NCBI RefSeq assembly: GCF_913061305.1
Contig: NZ_CAJXST010000001.1
Span: 62,001-126,000, forward strand
Direction of reading: 5' to 3'
Source of the DNA: an uncultured Porticoccus sp.
Lineage (GTDB): Bacteria > Pseudomonadota > Gammaproteobacteria > Pseudomonadales > Porticoccaceae
DNA length: 64,000 nucleotides
The position numbers and the translations under genes were made by a program. Under the pieces are notes generated by a model that saw only the letters and a list, made by a program, of their open reading frames with translations, had not been told where the DNA came from and made no database searches. Shown piece after piece: positions 43,333-53,330 of the stretch (the stretch's first letter is position 1; each line of letters opens with the position of its first letter).

Positions 43333-44379
43333 ATGCAATATCGAGAATTAGGAGCCTCCGGACTGTCTATCAGCGCCATTGGCCTCGGCACCATGACCTG
43401 GGGCGAGCAGAATAGTCGGAAAGACGCTTTTCAGCAGCTGGATTGCGCCCTTGATCACGGTATCAACTTTGTGGACACCGCAGAGATGTATCCGGTACCA
43501 CCCAACGCACAAACCCAGGGCCTGACAGAACAATACCTGGGTGACTGGCTGACCCACTCGGGGCGGCGCCAGGACGTGGTCCTGGCCACCAAAGTGACCG
43601 GCGGCGACGGCAACAACAGCGGTTTTGACTATATCAGGGGTGGTCCGCGGCTGAATCGAAAACAGATTTTTCAGGCACTGGACGATTCCCTGCGCCGACT
43701 GCAGACCGACTACATTGATTTATACCAGGTGCACTGGCCGGAGCGTCCCGCCAATATTTTTGGCCGCTCCGCTCCGGGTGACTACTCACTGACCGACTAC
43801 ACCCCGATCAATGAAACCTGGCAGGCGTTGAATGACCTGGTTAAGCAGGGCAAGGTCCGTCATATCGGGGTCTCCAATGAGACCCCCTGGGGTCTGATGC
43901 AATATCAGGCGGCCTCTGTGGCCGGCCATGGTGCCCCGATTGTCAGCATTCAGAACCCCTACAATCTGTTGAACCGGCAGTTCGAGGTATCGCTGGCGGA
44001 ATGGTCAATCAATGAACGGATCGGCCTACTCGCATACTCTCCCTTGGCTTTCGGTATGCTGTCGGGCAAATACCTGCAGGGCCGACAACCCGCTAATGGA
44101 CGGCTGACACTGTTCGAACGGTTTCAGCGCTACAATCACCCCACTGCCTTTCATGCGACCGAGCGCTATGTGGCACTGGCCAGACAGTATGATATTTCAC
44201 CGGTGCACATGGCACTGGGCTTCATTCACCGGCAACCGTTTGTCGCTTCAACCATTATTGGTGCCACCACGCTGCCACAGCTGCAGGAAAACATCGACAG
44301 TCTCGCCACACCCATGAGCGAAGCACTGCTGGCAGACATTGATCTGATTCATCGGGATATCAGCAACCCCGCCCCCTGA
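43333..44379 (+). CDS. tas: aldo/keto reductase, Tas type
   Basis: 348 residues, a TIM-barrel NADPH oxidoreductase. The catalytic Asp and Tyr are in DTAEMYPVPP, the Lys in LATKV and the His in YQVHWPER. The length and the NAQTQGLTEQYLGDWL segment match E. coli Tas. The physiological substrate is unknown. Confidence 0.85.
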   Translation: MQYRELGASGLSISAIGLGTMTWGEQNSRKDAFQQLDCALDHGINFVDTAEMYPVPPNAQTQGLTEQYLGDWLTHSGRRQDVVLATKVTGGDGNNSGFDYIRGGPRLNRKQIFQALDDSLRRLQTDYIDLYQVHWPERPANIFGRSAPGDYSLTDYTPINETWQALNDLVKQGKVRHIGVSNETPWGLMQYQAASVAGHGAPIVSIQNPYNLLNRQFEVSLAEWSINERIGLLAYSPLAFGMLSGKYLQGRQPANGRLTLFERFQRYNHPTAFHATERYVALARQYDISPVHMALGFIHRQPFVASTIIGATTLPQLQENIDSLATPMSEALLADIDLIHRDISNPAP

Positions 44380-44389
44380 GAGGCAGACA

Positions 44390-45532
44390 TTGGACATACG
44401 TGTTCTCGACAGCATTGACCAGTGTGACGCCCGGGACTGGGATACGCTGTTCGACAGTGACTACCCTTTCTTACAGCACCGTTTTCTCTCCCTGCTGGAA
44501 CACTCGGGCAGCGCCTGTACCCAGACGGGCTGGCACCCACAACACCTGTTGCTGAGCCAGGACGAAGTCACCGTTGCTGCACTTCCGCTCTACCGTAAAA
44601 CACACTCGCGGGGCGAATACGTATTCGATTGGGCCTGGGCGGAGGCCTATCACGGGCACCACCTCGACTATTACCCAAAGCTGCTCAGCGCAGTGCCCTT
44701 CACGCCGGCGTGCGGGCCGCGTCTCGGGCTGTTGCCCGGTATCAGTCTGAGCGATATCAGCCCGATCCTGCTGACGGCGATTCAGCAACTGGCGGGGCAG
44801 CAGGGTGCCACCGGTTGGCACTTGCTGTTTCCCCAGGCGACATTGTCGGACGCGCTGCAAACGGCAGGGGGGATGTTGCGCAGCGGCGTGCAATATCTCT
44901 GGAATAACCGAGATTATCGCGATTTCACCGATTTTACCGACACGTTCTCCTCAAGAAAGCGCAAGAATATCAACCGGGAGCGCCACACCCTCAAGTGCGC
45001 AGGCCTGCTTATCGAACGACTCACCGGTGCGCAGATCAGTGCCGACTGGTGGGAGTTCTTCTTCGTGCTCTATCACCGCACCTACCTCAAGCACAGCGGC
45101 AACAGCGGCTATCTGACCCAGGCCTTCTTCCACCAACTGGGTCAAACCATGCCCGATCAGGTGATGATGGTCGTCGCCATGGAGGGGGACGAAAAAGTCG
45201 CCGCCGCCCTGTTCTTCCACGATCACAATAACCTCTATGGTCGTTACTGGGGGTGCACTCGCGAGTACGACTTCCTGCATTTTGAACTTTGCTACTACCA
45301 GGGTATCGAATTTGCCATTGAGCGCGGATTGGGCACGTTCGATGCCGGAGCCCAGGGTGAACACAAAATCAAACGGGGTTTCGAACCCACTGAAAATTGT
45401 TCTGTCCACTGGATCAGGCATCCCGACTTTGCCTATGCCATCGGTCGGTTTCTGAAGGAAGAGCGTCAATACGTACTTAACTATATTCAGGAAGCCCGGC
45501 GACAGTTACCATACAAATCCGTCGACCAATAA
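44390..45532 (+). CDS. FemAB-like/GNAT-fold N-acyltransferase family protein (PF04339 type)
   Basis: 380 residues from a TTG preceded by GAGG. The WAWAEAYHGHHLDYYPKLL and TPACGPRL blocks and the C-terminal GAQGEHKIKRGF segment mark the PF04339 FemAB-like family. It is often annotated as a peptidoglycan-related or GNAT acyltransferase, but no biochemical role is established. It follows the reductase by ten bases. Confidence 0.75.
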   Translation: MDIRVLDSIDQCDARDWDTLFDSDYPFLQHRFLSLLEHSGSACTQTGWHPQHLLLSQDEVTVAALPLYRKTHSRGEYVFDWAWAEAYHGHHLDYYPKLLSAVPFTPACGPRLGLLPGISLSDISPILLTAIQQLAGQQGATGWHLLFPQATLSDALQTAGGMLRSGVQYLWNNRDYRDFTDFTDTFSSRKRKNINRERHTLKCAGLLIERLTGAQISADWWEFFFVLYHRTYLKHSGNSGYLTQAFFHQLGQTMPDQVMMVVAMEGDEKVAAALFFHDHNNLYGRYWGCTREYDFLHFELCYYQGIEFAIERGLGTFDAGAQGEHKIKRGFEPTENCSVHWIRHPDFAYAIGRFLKEERQYVLNYIQEARRQLPYKSVDQ

Positions 45533-45566
45533 ACTCACCCTGTTCCCCCTGTGGAGGACTCTACTC

Positions 45567-46106
45567 GTGAAAACCCCTGTCTGGTTACTGGTCTTCAGTC
45601 TGCTGTTACTGCCCGCTGCCAGTCAGGCATCCAGCAAGCTGGAAATCGACCTGTTTGTGCAGGAAACCCTGGCCGATTTTTACAAGCAATCTCCTGCAGG
45701 ACGTGAACTGGCCTCCCGCGCCAAGGGCATGCTGGTTTTTCCGAAAATCTACAAGGCCGGTTTCTGGGTCGGAGGGGAATACGGTGAAGGCGCTTTGCGA
45801 ATTGGCGGCAATACAGTGGGGTATTACAACATTGCCTCGGCGTCACTGGGGCTGCAACTGGGCGTTCAGAAAAAATCCCAGGTCATCCTTTTCATGACCG
45901 ATGACGCCTTGCAAAAATTCCGCAACAGTCAGGGCTGGGAAGCCGGTGTTGACGGCAGTGTCGCCATTGCCAGCTTCGGCGCCGCAGAAGAAATTGATAC
46001 CAAAACGTTCCAGCAACCGATTATCGGCTTCGTCTTCTCCAACAAGGGATTGATGTACAACCTGACCATCGAAGGGGCGAAGATAACACCCATTCAGCCC
46101 CGTTGA
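45567..46106 (+). CDS. YSC84/SYLF-domain lipid-binding protein
   Basis: 179 residues from a GTG with GGAGG upstream. A signal peptide (LLVFSLLLLPAASQASS) is followed by the SYLF domain (AKGMLVFPKIYKAGFWVGGEYGEG, DGSVAIASFG). Eukaryotic relatives bind phosphoinositides; bacterial ones are exported proteins of unknown role. Confidence 0.82.
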   Translation: MKTPVWLLVFSLLLLPAASQASSKLEIDLFVQETLADFYKQSPAGRELASRAKGMLVFPKIYKAGFWVGGEYGEGALRIGGNTVGYYNIASASLGLQLGVQKKSQVILFMTDDALQKFRNSQGWEAGVDGSVAIASFGAAEEIDTKTFQQPIIGFVFSNKGLMYNLTIEGAKITPIQPR

Positions 46107-46124
46107 TTCGGAATCTTCCGACGC

Positions 46125-46718
46125 CTACGTCCGCTGCCAGACCAGCAGACGGTTATTTGCCGGCATGGCATGGTCGTCCAGCAATGTCAGCCCGGCCTTA
46201 TCGGCCAGACGATTAACCGCCTCGAAATCACGGATCCCCCGATACGGGGCATTCTGCTTCAGCATCTGATCGAAGCGGGCATTGCTGTCACTGGTAAATT
46301 CACCGCCGTAGTTAAAGGGCCCGTAAATCCCCACATGTGCACCCGGCTGCAACAGCTTTTCCAGCCCGGCAAACAGGCTGATCACCGACTCCCAGGACAT
46401 GATATGGCAGGTGTTGGCGGTAAAAACCGCATCGGCAGGGGTCACCGGCCAGGGCTGCTGATCAACGTCCAACACCAGCGGACGGCGCAGATTCTCGGCG
46501 GGGTGCTCGTCAATCCAGCTGTTGATAGCGTCGTGATTCACCGCCAGGTCGGAGGTTTGCCAGATCAGGTGAGGTAATCGGGGGGCAAAGTACACAGCGT
46601 GCTGACCGGTACCACTACCCAGCTCAAGTACGTGACGGGAAGATGCCAGCACCGCCTGTAGCACCTGAAAAATCGGCTGCCGATTATTTTCGCAGGCCTG
46701 TGAAAAAGGTTTTGCCAT
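46125..46718 (-). CDS. DUF938 SAM-dependent methyltransferase-like protein
   Basis: 197 residues. PFSQACENNRQPI at the N-terminus and VLELGSGTGQHAVYFA, the SAM loop, define DUF938. The ATG shares one base with the stop of yaaA (TGATG), implying translational coupling. The substrate is unknown. Confidence 0.82.
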   Translation of the reverse strand: MAKPFSQACENNRQPIFQVLQAVLASSRHVLELGSGTGQHAVYFAPRLPHLIWQTSDLAVNHDAINSWIDEHPAENLRRPLVLDVDQQPWPVTPADAVFTANTCHIMSWESVISLFAGLEKLLQPGAHVGIYGPFNYGGEFTSDSNARFDQMLKQNAPYRGIRDFEAVNRLADKAGLTLLDDHAMPANNRLLVWQRT

Positions 46719-47503
46719 CACCCCTCCTGCTCCGCCACGTCCCGAGTGAAAACCCATTCCCGCGCTGAGGACATGGCAGACTGAAACGCATAGCCACCGA
46801 GATCGAACGCCTTGATGCCCTCGGGGTCATCAATACGCTGTTGAATCAGGTAGCGGCTCATCAGCCCACGGGCCTTTTTGGCATAAAAACTGATAATTTT
46901 GTATTTACCGTTTTTCCAGTCCTTGAATACCGGTGTGACGATGTCGGCATTCAGCAAACCCGGCTGCACAGATTTGAAATACTCGTTGGAGGCCAGATTT
47001 AGCAACACTGGTCGCGACATCGCCGCCAGCTCAGCATTCAAGCCATCGGTAATTTTTCTGCCCCAGAACTGATAGAGATCGGCACCGCGCGGATTGGCCA
47101 GGCGGGTTCCCATTTCCAGCCGGTAGGGTTGCATCAGATCCAGTGGCCGCAACAGACCATAGAGTCCCGACAGAATCCGCAGATGCTGTTGCGCCCACTG
47201 CAGGTCGGCCTCCGAAAGGCTCTCGGCCGCCAGACCGGTGTAAACATCGCCCTTGAAGGCCAGCAGCGCCTGTTTTGCATTGCTGGGCGTGAATTTCGGC
47301 TGCCAGTTGAGATAGCGACCAAAGTTCAGATCACCCAGTTTGGCACTGATACCCATCAACTCCGACACCTGTGGTGGCGAAAGCTGCTGTAACTCGTCGA
47401 TCAGCGCCTTTGAATCCTCCAGATAAGCGGGCATCGTAAAGTCCGCTGTGGTCGATGGCGTTTCATAATCCAGGGTCTTGGCGGGGGAAATAACAGTCAG
47501 CAT
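46718..47503 (-). CDS. yaaA: peroxide stress protein YaaA
   Basis: 261 residues. [27 protein letters not shown] and [10 protein letters not shown] are the conserved blocks of the DUF328 family. In E. coli YaaA lowers free iron under peroxide stress and binds DNA. It is in an operon with the DUF938 gene. Confidence 0.9.
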   Translation of the reverse strand: MLTVISPAKTLDYETPSTTADFTMPAYLEDSKALIDELQQLSPPQVSELMGISAKLGDLNFGRYLNWQPKFTPSNAKQALLAFKGDVYTGLAAESLSEADLQWAQQHLRILSGLYGLLRPLDLMQPYRLEMGTRLANPRGADLYQFWGRKITDGLNAELAAMSRPVLLNLASNEYFKSVQPGLLNADIVTPVFKDWKNGKYKIISFYAKKARGLMSRYLIQQRIDDPEGIKAFDLGGYAFQSAMSSAREWVFTRDVAEQEG

Positions 47504-47586
47504 GGTTTATCCAATGAATGTAATCATTACAGGTTACCATGGTCTATTATACTGAGTTGATCGCAATCTGTTCGTCAGGAGAATTC

Positions 47587-49143
47587 ATGTCCCGGGTCGT
47601 CCCACTGTTCTTTTCCACGCTATTGATACTAATGTCACTCAGTGGCTGTTCGGTTAACCCCGTCACTGGCGAAAACCAGTTCTCACTGATGTCGGCAGAG
47701 CAGGAAGTGGCGATAGGTGCCAGCAACTATACCCCCTCCCAGCAATCCCAGGGAGGACGCTACATCATTGATCCGGAAGTGCAGGCCTATGTCAGCGGCG
47801 TGGGGAAAAAACTGGCCGCCGTCAGTGATCGCCCCGACCTGCCCTACGAATTTGTGGTACTGAACAACTCGGTGCCCAATGCCTGGGCCCTGCCCGGTGG
47901 CAAGATCGCCATCAATCGCGGGCTGCTCGTGCAGCTGGAGGATGAGTCTCAACTGGCCGCCGTGCTGGCCCACGAAATTGTCCACGCCGCCGCCCGGCAC
48001 AGCGCCGCACAAATGACCCGTGGCACCCTGATGAGTATCGGTGCCGCCGCTGTCGGTGTAGCCGGCTCAAACTATGGTCTCGGCGACATGGGTTCACAAG
48101 TGGCACAGATGGGCGCCGCTGCCTGGATGGCCAAGTACGGCCGCAGTGCCGAACTGGAGTCCGACGCCTACGGTATGGAATACATGGCCCGCGCCGGATA
48201 CGACCCCAGTGGGGCAGTCAAGCTGCAGGAGACCTTCGTCAAACTGAGTGAAGGTCGTCAACAGGACTTCCTCAGCGGTTTGTTCGCCAGCCACCCCCCT
48301 TCACAGGAGCGGGTTGATGCCAACCGCATCAAGGCCGCGACACTCCCCAAAGGCGTCATCAATCGCGAGTTCTATCAACGCAAAATCGCCCAGCTCAGAC
48401 GCGACGAACCCGCCTACAAGGCCCAGGAGGCGGCCATGAAAGCCCTCAGTGCCGATAACCCGAAAGCCGCTCTCAGTGAACTGGACAAAGCCATTGCCAT
48501 TCAGCCCAATGACGGTTATTTCTGGGAATTGCGCGGCCATGCCTGGGCCATGCAGAAAAACATGAGCAATGCCGAACAGGCTTTTACCACTGCCATCGGT
48601 AAAAACCCCGACTACTTCAGCCACCATCTGTCCCGGGGCCTGCTGCGTTTTGAGGAGGACAAAAAAACCGCTGCCCGCAGTGATCTGGAAAAGAGTTACC
48701 AGCTGCTGCCTACCCCCTATGCCGGTTACTATCTGGGTGAAATTGCACTGGAAAACGGCGACCAGAAAAATGCCATTAATTATTTCCAGTCCGCTGCCCA
48801 GGGTGGCGGCGAAATGGCCAAGAAAGCCCAGGCGCGGCTGGCGGTACTGGAGCTGACCACCGCCCCCCACAAATACATCCTCAGCCAGTTGTCCCTGACG
48901 GACGATGGCTACCTGCGCGTCACCGTTAAAAACAACAGCCCGGTCACCGTCACCAATGTGAAACTGCAAGTCACCGAGATGGTGAATGCCTTTATTGCCG
49001 GTGGCAGCTCCACCATGAATGGGCCGAGGCAGCTATCGCCGGGCCAGCAGGTGTCCATGAAAACCCGCATAGGCCCGTTCAAGGATAGTAATGACGCCGC
49101 CCGCTACCGCATACAGGTCTCGTCTGTTGAGGTGGCCGAATAA
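47587..49143 (+). CDS. M48-family metalloprotease lipoprotein with TPR repeats
   Basis: 518 residues. The start has AGGAG five bases before the ATG. A lipobox LSGC puts Cys near residue 21. The zinc motif HEIVH, with third ligand Glu in ESDAYG, gives an M48 peptidase related to YcaL, LoiP and BepA. TPR-like helices cover about residues 280-400, and a beta-rich C-terminal domain follows. Probably a periplasmic or outer-membrane quality-control protease. Confidence 0.86.
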   Translation: MSRVVPLFFSTLLILMSLSGCSVNPVTGENQFSLMSAEQEVAIGASNYTPSQQSQGGRYIIDPEVQAYVSGVGKKLAAVSDRPDLPYEFVVLNNSVPNAWALPGGKIAINRGLLVQLEDESQLAAVLAHEIVHAAARHSAAQMTRGTLMSIGAAAVGVAGSNYGLGDMGSQVAQMGAAAWMAKYGRSAELESDAYGMEYMARAGYDPSGAVKLQETFVKLSEGRQQDFLSGLFASHPPSQERVDANRIKAATLPKGVINREFYQRKIAQLRRDEPAYKAQEAAMKALSADNPKAALSELDKAIAIQPNDGYFWELRGHAWAMQKNMSNAEQAFTTAIGKNPDYFSHHLSRGLLRFEEDKKTAARSDLEKSYQLLPTPYAGYYLGEIALENGDQKNAINYFQSAAQGGGEMAKKAQARLAVLELTTAPHKYILSQLSLTDDGYLRVTVKNNSPVTVTNVKLQVTEMVNAFIAGGSSTMNGPRQLSPGQQVSMKTRIGPFKDSNDAARYRIQVSSVEVAE

Positions 49144-49158
49144 ACAGACACCGGCGCA

Positions 49159-50022
49159 CTAAAACGCTCGGCTCAATGCCTCCACCAGAAACACCAGGGT
49201 AGAGGACAGCATCATACGCTTCGGGTTGGGGCCGACCCGCACAACCCAGATCACGGCAACAGCCGACGCCAACCCAAAGAGGAAGGCAGAGGCCAACCCG
49301 CTCGATCCCAGCCCAAAGGCCAGCGCCAACAACCCCAGCGAGGTTGCCAGCAGCATCGCTGAAACACGATAGGTAACCGCGGCACCATGGCGCACCGCAA
49401 AGCACTGTTTGCCCGCCTGCCGATCTGTTTCGAGCTGCGGCGGCTGGTGGGAAAACAGCAACGCCGTGGCAAAGGCTGCAAACGCGCCCATCCCCAATAG
49501 TGAGCTCCAGCCAAACGGCTGTTCCGCGACAAACCACAGGCCGCCAAACACGCCGGGACCATAGCAGAGCGCCGTGGCCCACTCCCCGGCCACCGTGTAA
49601 GAAAGCGGACGCTGCCCGGCGTTATACAACACCCCCAGCCCCACAAGGGGCAGGGCAAAAACCAGAATCCACAGCTGCTGGACAAGCAACAACACCAGCA
49701 GCCCCAGAGCACCCCCGGCTGTCAGACTGATCAGGCCGTGATAAAAGGCCGTGCGGACACTGCCGTCGTGAATACGCACCCAGGAATCGTACTTGAAGGT
49801 GTCGGCGCCCAGCTGCCAGTCCTTGGCATCATTGAGCAGGTTGATACCGTGTTGCAGCAGCACCACGGCCAGGGTCGCCGACCACAGCGCAGTGTGACTG
49901 AGCGGCTTTTCCGCCAGCAGCCAGACCGCAACGCCGGGCAGTATCGATACCAGGTAGACAGCAGGGTTGAGCGCCTGCCACCACCTGACAGAGGAGGGTT
50001 GCTCTACAAGCTCAACGTTCAA
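49159..50022 (-). CDS. UbiA/MenA-like prenyltransferase family membrane protein
   Basis: 287 residues with about eight to nine helices. The first aspartate motif is NLLNDAKDWQLGAD and the second is HQPPQLETDRQAGKQ, where the first Asp is replaced by His. This resembles the MenA group more than UbiA. The substrate is unknown. It lies eight bases downstream of the ferritin-like gene, on the same strand. Confidence 0.72.
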   Translation of the reverse strand: MNVELVEQPSSVRWWQALNPAVYLVSILPGVAVWLLAEKPLSHTALWSATLAVVLLQHGINLLNDAKDWQLGADTFKYDSWVRIHDGSVRTAFYHGLISLTAGGALGLLVLLLVQQLWILVFALPLVGLGVLYNAGQRPLSYTVAGEWATALCYGPGVFGGLWFVAEQPFGWSSLLGMGAFAAFATALLFSHQPPQLETDRQAGKQCFAVRHGAAVTYRVSAMLLATSLGLLALAFGLGSSGLASAFLFGLASAVAVIWVVRVGPNPKRMMLSSTLVFLVEALSRAF

Positions 50023-50030
50023 ACAGGCTG

Positions 50031-50591
50031 TCAGACCATCGCCCGGGCTTGCGGTGAACGGAAATTATCCAGGGCCGCCTGAAACCAGTGGGCGTGCTGG
50101 CGCTCGGAATCGATCACCTGTTGGTAAACCGCTGCGGTGTCGGCATCCTTCGCCGCCAGCGCCTGGTCGCGGAAACGGGGATAGATATCCTGGTATTCCC
50201 GCTCTTCCACCCGAAGCGCCACCTGCAATGCCTTTTCCACCACCCCGTCGGGATTCAGGGCAATCAGCTCGTCGCAATTGCTACGAATAGCTTCCAGGGC
50301 GTCGATAGCGCGCTGGGTATCTTCACCCCGTTGCGGCACACCGATATCACTGTACAGGGCCCGCAACCATACCGCGTGCAGTTTCTCCTCACCGGCCACC
50401 TTGCGGAACAGGGTCGCCAGCTCCGGATAACCGGCCTTGCTCGCCCAGCGGGCAAACTCGGGGTACATCACCCGGTTTTCGTACTCCTCCACATCCACAA
50501 ACGATGCCGCCGTCCCGGCCATATCATCAGACTGGCAGGCAGCCGCAAAGCACCCGAAAATCATCTCTTCGCTAATCTCAGCCTTTTCCAT
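50031..50591 (-). CDS. ferritin-like (rubrerythrin-type) di-iron protein
   Basis: 186 residues, mainly helical. Glu-rich pairs EEYENRVMYPEF with GEEKLHAVW, and VEEREYQDIYPRF with SERQHAHW, form two ExxH-type halves of a di-iron site. There is no C-terminal rubredoxin domain, so it is not a complete rubrerythrin. A role in oxidative stress is inferred. Confidence 0.75.
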   Translation of the reverse strand: MEKAEISEEMIFGCFAAACQSDDMAGTAASFVDVEEYENRVMYPEFARWASKAGYPELATLFRKVAGEEKLHAVWLRALYSDIGVPQRGEDTQRAIDALEAIRSNCDELIALNPDGVVEKALQVALRVEEREYQDIYPRFRDQALAAKDADTAAVYQQVIDSERQHAHWFQAALDNFRSPQARAMV

Positions 50592-50769
50592 TGCTTTTCT
50601 CCGTGAAAGTCGTTGGGTTGTTAACAGGGTGTAACTGGAACAGCTACATTAACCCGTAACAGGGACTGACAACACCTTTTGGATCATATTGTGGGTGGAT
50701 GACCATTGATGACTATTGAGAGTCATCGCAACTAACGCTTCCACATTACAGCACGACCCAATAGCAACG

Positions 50770-51054
50770 TTAGCCAACAGCGGTAATACCCTCTATTTGT
50801 ACAACACTCATGGCTTCCGAACGTTCGATAATTTTGACAATGGCGGATTGAATGGTCTCATCCTCCCGGGCATCGCTGACACTGGAAAAACGCTGCTCCT
50901 GTATTTCCGCACCCTCTTCCAGGCAGAACTTCACTGACACCCCATCCGCGCAACCAGCGGCCTTGCCAAAATATTCTATGGTAATTTCCGGATAGCCCCG
51001 GCGGCTCATTTTGACCCGCTTGGCTATACGTTTTTTGGACTTTTCAAGATTCAT
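50770..51054 (-). CDS. hypothetical small protein
   Basis: 94 residues from an ATG with AAGGGTGA upstream. It has a basic N-terminus (LEKSKKRIAKRVKMSRRGYPEITIEYF, split in two parts by the initiator region) and an acidic second half. No recognised domain or signal peptide. A standalone gene on the minus strand. Confidence 0.5.
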   Translation of the reverse strand: MNLEKSKKRIAKRVKMSRRGYPEITIEYFGKAAGCADGVSVKFCLEEGAEIQEQRFSSVSDAREDETIQSAIVKIIERSEAMSVVQIEGITAVG

Positions 51055-51180
51055 AAAATCACCCTTCAGTGGGGAGAGTATAACGCCAGGCGTTGGAGCC
51101 GATCGTGGGGTTTTTAATCTGCCCCCCAAATAATCTGTATTAATACGTGCTAACCATTGCTGCTTTGACTGGTTGACGTG

Positions 51181-52041
51181 TTAGCGCATCAGCCTTTCCG
51201 TCAGGAACTGGCTACAGGCTTTAACCCGGGCATTACTGCGCAAATCCCGATGGGTCAGCAGCCACAGGTCCGACTGAAACTCGCGGTCAAGTGAGCCTAA
51301 CGGGGGCAGCCCGTCGGCGACATCATCAGGCAGTAGTGCAACCCCGAGACCGGCTTTCACCAGGGCCGCCATGCCCATCAACGTATTGGCGCGGGCCACA
51401 ATGCTGACTGCTGAACAATGCTTCTCCAGCCACTGCATGGGTTTGAGTCGCAATAAAGCTCGCTCCGGGCCAATCACCGGCATGCCACTCAATGTCTTTG
51501 CCGTGTAAACCCCGGATTGGCCATGGGCGAATCTTTCCGAACCATATAGCTGCCAGGGCATTGTCATTAATTTTCGACCCACCAGATGCTCCGGAGGGTT
51601 ATTGGTGGCACGCAAGGCGATATCGGCTTCCATCCGTGAAAGATTGAGATCGTCACTGTCAGCAAGGAGCTCTATCTCAATGCCCGGGTAAAGTGCCCGG
51701 AACTCCGCAAGCAAGGGCGGCAGCTGGTAATAGGCAAAACCGTCGGGGCAAGTAATACGCACCTTGCCTTCCAGGGTTTGATCGCCGCCGAGAATCATTC
51801 GATCCACATCGTCAATGGCCTCAGCAACCTGCTCCACTCGCACCATCAACAGCTCACCGGCACCGGTCAACTGATAGCGGGCATCCCATCGCTCGAACAG
51901 ACGCACGCCGAGTTTTTCTTCCAGCCCCTTGATTCGCCGAAATACCGTGGAGTGATTGACGCCCAGTCGCTTGCGGGCACCCGTAAGACTCCCGGTTTCC
52001 GCAACCGCCTGAAAATACCGCAGATCATCCCAACTATCCAT
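51181..52041 (-). CDS. LysR-family transcriptional regulator
   Basis: 286 residues. The N-terminal helix-turn-helix (LRYFQAVAETGSLTGARKRLGVNHSTVFRRI) and a C-terminal substrate-binding domain are complete. It is divergent from doxX-pirin-rutE and probably controls them. Confidence 0.87.
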   Translation of the reverse strand: MDSWDDLRYFQAVAETGSLTGARKRLGVNHSTVFRRIKGLEEKLGVRLFERWDARYQLTGAGELLMVRVEQVAEAIDDVDRMILGGDQTLEGKVRITCPDGFAYYQLPPLLAEFRALYPGIEIELLADSDDLNLSRMEADIALRATNNPPEHLVGRKLMTMPWQLYGSERFAHGQSGVYTAKTLSGMPVIGPERALLRLKPMQWLEKHCSAVSIVARANTLMGMAALVKAGLGVALLPDDVADGLPPLGSLDREFQSDLWLLTHRDLRSNARVKACSQFLTERLMR

Positions 52042-52072
52042 AACGATGACTCACCCCGCTCTTTTTGCATTT

Positions 52073-52120
52073 TTGCAAATATCGTTTGAACATAATGAGA
52101 ATTATATTTCATATTTGCAA
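52073..52120. promoter_or_regulatory. candidate LysR operator between lysR and doxX
   Basis: TTGCAAATAT (52073-52082) and ATATTTGCAA (52111-52120) are perfect 10-base inverted repeats with 28 bases between them, in the divergent promoter region. Each arm is AT-rich, as LysR sites often are. Confidence 0.5.
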
Positions 52121-52165
52121 CACTCATACTGCACCTGAACCCATTCACTTACAGAGGATCGCAAT

Positions 52166-52558
52166 ATGAACAAGTACGCAAACCACGGCACCGGCCTACT
52201 TCGCATCAGCCTTGGCATTATCTATATCGCCCACAGTCTGTACCTGAAACTGGTGGTATTCACCCTGCCCGGCACAGCCGCCTTCTTTGCAAGCCTCGGC
52301 TTGCCCGCTATAGCGGCCTATGCCACGTTTATCGTTGAGGCAATAGGCGGTATTGCATTGCTGCTGGGCTATCAGGCCCGCTGGGCGGCGTTGGCATTGA
52401 TACCCGTCGCACTGGGAGCCACCTGGGCCCACAGCGGTGCAGGCTGGGTATTCAGCAATGCCGGTGGTGGCTGGGAATACCCGTTGTTTCTCGCCATCAC
52501 CACGGCGGTCATTGCCCTACAGGGCAACGGTAGTCTGGCATTGCAACGCAATGCATGA
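52166..52558 (+). CDS. DoxX family membrane protein
   Basis: 130 residues with four membrane helices and the DoxX pattern (GLLRISLGIIYIAHS, FVEAIGGIALLLGYQARWAAL). The function is unknown; such genes often accompany pirin and nitroreductase genes under a LysR regulator, as here. Confidence 0.82.
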   Translation: MNKYANHGTGLLRISLGIIYIAHSLYLKLVVFTLPGTAAFFASLGLPAIAAYATFIVEAIGGIALLLGYQARWAALALIPVALGATWAHSGAGWVFSNAGGGWEYPLFLAITTAVIALQGNGSLALQRNA

Positions 52559-52580
52559 GTCAACCCGTTAACCTGGAGCC

Positions 52581-53330
52581 ATGCAGATGCACAAACACAT
52601 CCGGGCAAACGAGCGGGGCAGCACGCTGCTGCCCTGGCTCCGAAGCTATCACAGTTTTTCATTCAACCGGTATTACGACCCCGCGCGGATGGGCTTTGGC
52701 CCCCTGCGGGTAGTTAATCAGGATTGGGTGGCTCCCGGTGGCGGCTTCTCCAGCCATAGTCACCGTGACGCTTTGATCATCAGCCTGGTCACGCACGGTG
52801 AGATGGTTCACCGGGACAACGCCGGTCATGAACGTTTACTTGGCACCGGAGACTATCAGTATATGAGTGCGGGTAGCGGCATCCGTCACAGCGAATTCAA
52901 TGCCAGTGATACCGAGTCAATGGAATTTGTACAGATCTGGGTAACACCCCGCCACAAAAATACAGCACCTGCTTACCAGGTCCGGCATTTTGACGATGCG
53001 GCGACGCTGCAGCCAATCGCCGCCGGGGAGGTGGATGTGGATACCAAGGTCTTTCTGCTGGATCAGGACATCCGTATCTGGCAACTGCGGCTCAACGCCG
53101 GAGAACACCTCCAGCATAATTTACCCGATCAATGGCAGCGCCGGGTGCAACTTGTCAAAGGTGAAGTCACCCTGGAGAACACGCGCCTGCAACCCGGCGA
53201 CGCACTGGAATTCGGCCCAAACCTATACCCGAGTCAGGTAACGACTTATCGGGCCACCAGCAACAGCCTGGCTCTGATCTTCGATATTCCCGCTAACAAC
53301 CAACCAAGGACATCCCATGAACCCTCTTGA
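52581..53330 (+). CDS. pirin family protein (YhhW type)
   Basis: 249 residues, a bicupin. The metal site is in GGGFSSHSHRDALIISLV and the segment GTGDYQYMSAGSGIRHSEFN is diagnostic. E. coli YhhW has quercetinase activity; the natural substrate is unknown. Its end overlaps the next gene by 14 bases. Confidence 0.87.
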   Translation: MQMHKHIRANERGSTLLPWLRSYHSFSFNRYYDPARMGFGPLRVVNQDWVAPGGGFSSHSHRDALIISLVTHGEMVHRDNAGHERLLGTGDYQYMSAGSGIRHSEFNASDTESMEFVQIWVTPRHKNTAPAYQVRHFDDAATLQPIAAGEVDVDTKVFLLDQDIRIWQLRLNAGEHLQHNLPDQWQRRVQLVKGEVTLENTRLQPGDALEFGPNLYPSQVTTYRATSNSLALIFDIPANNQPRTSHEPS

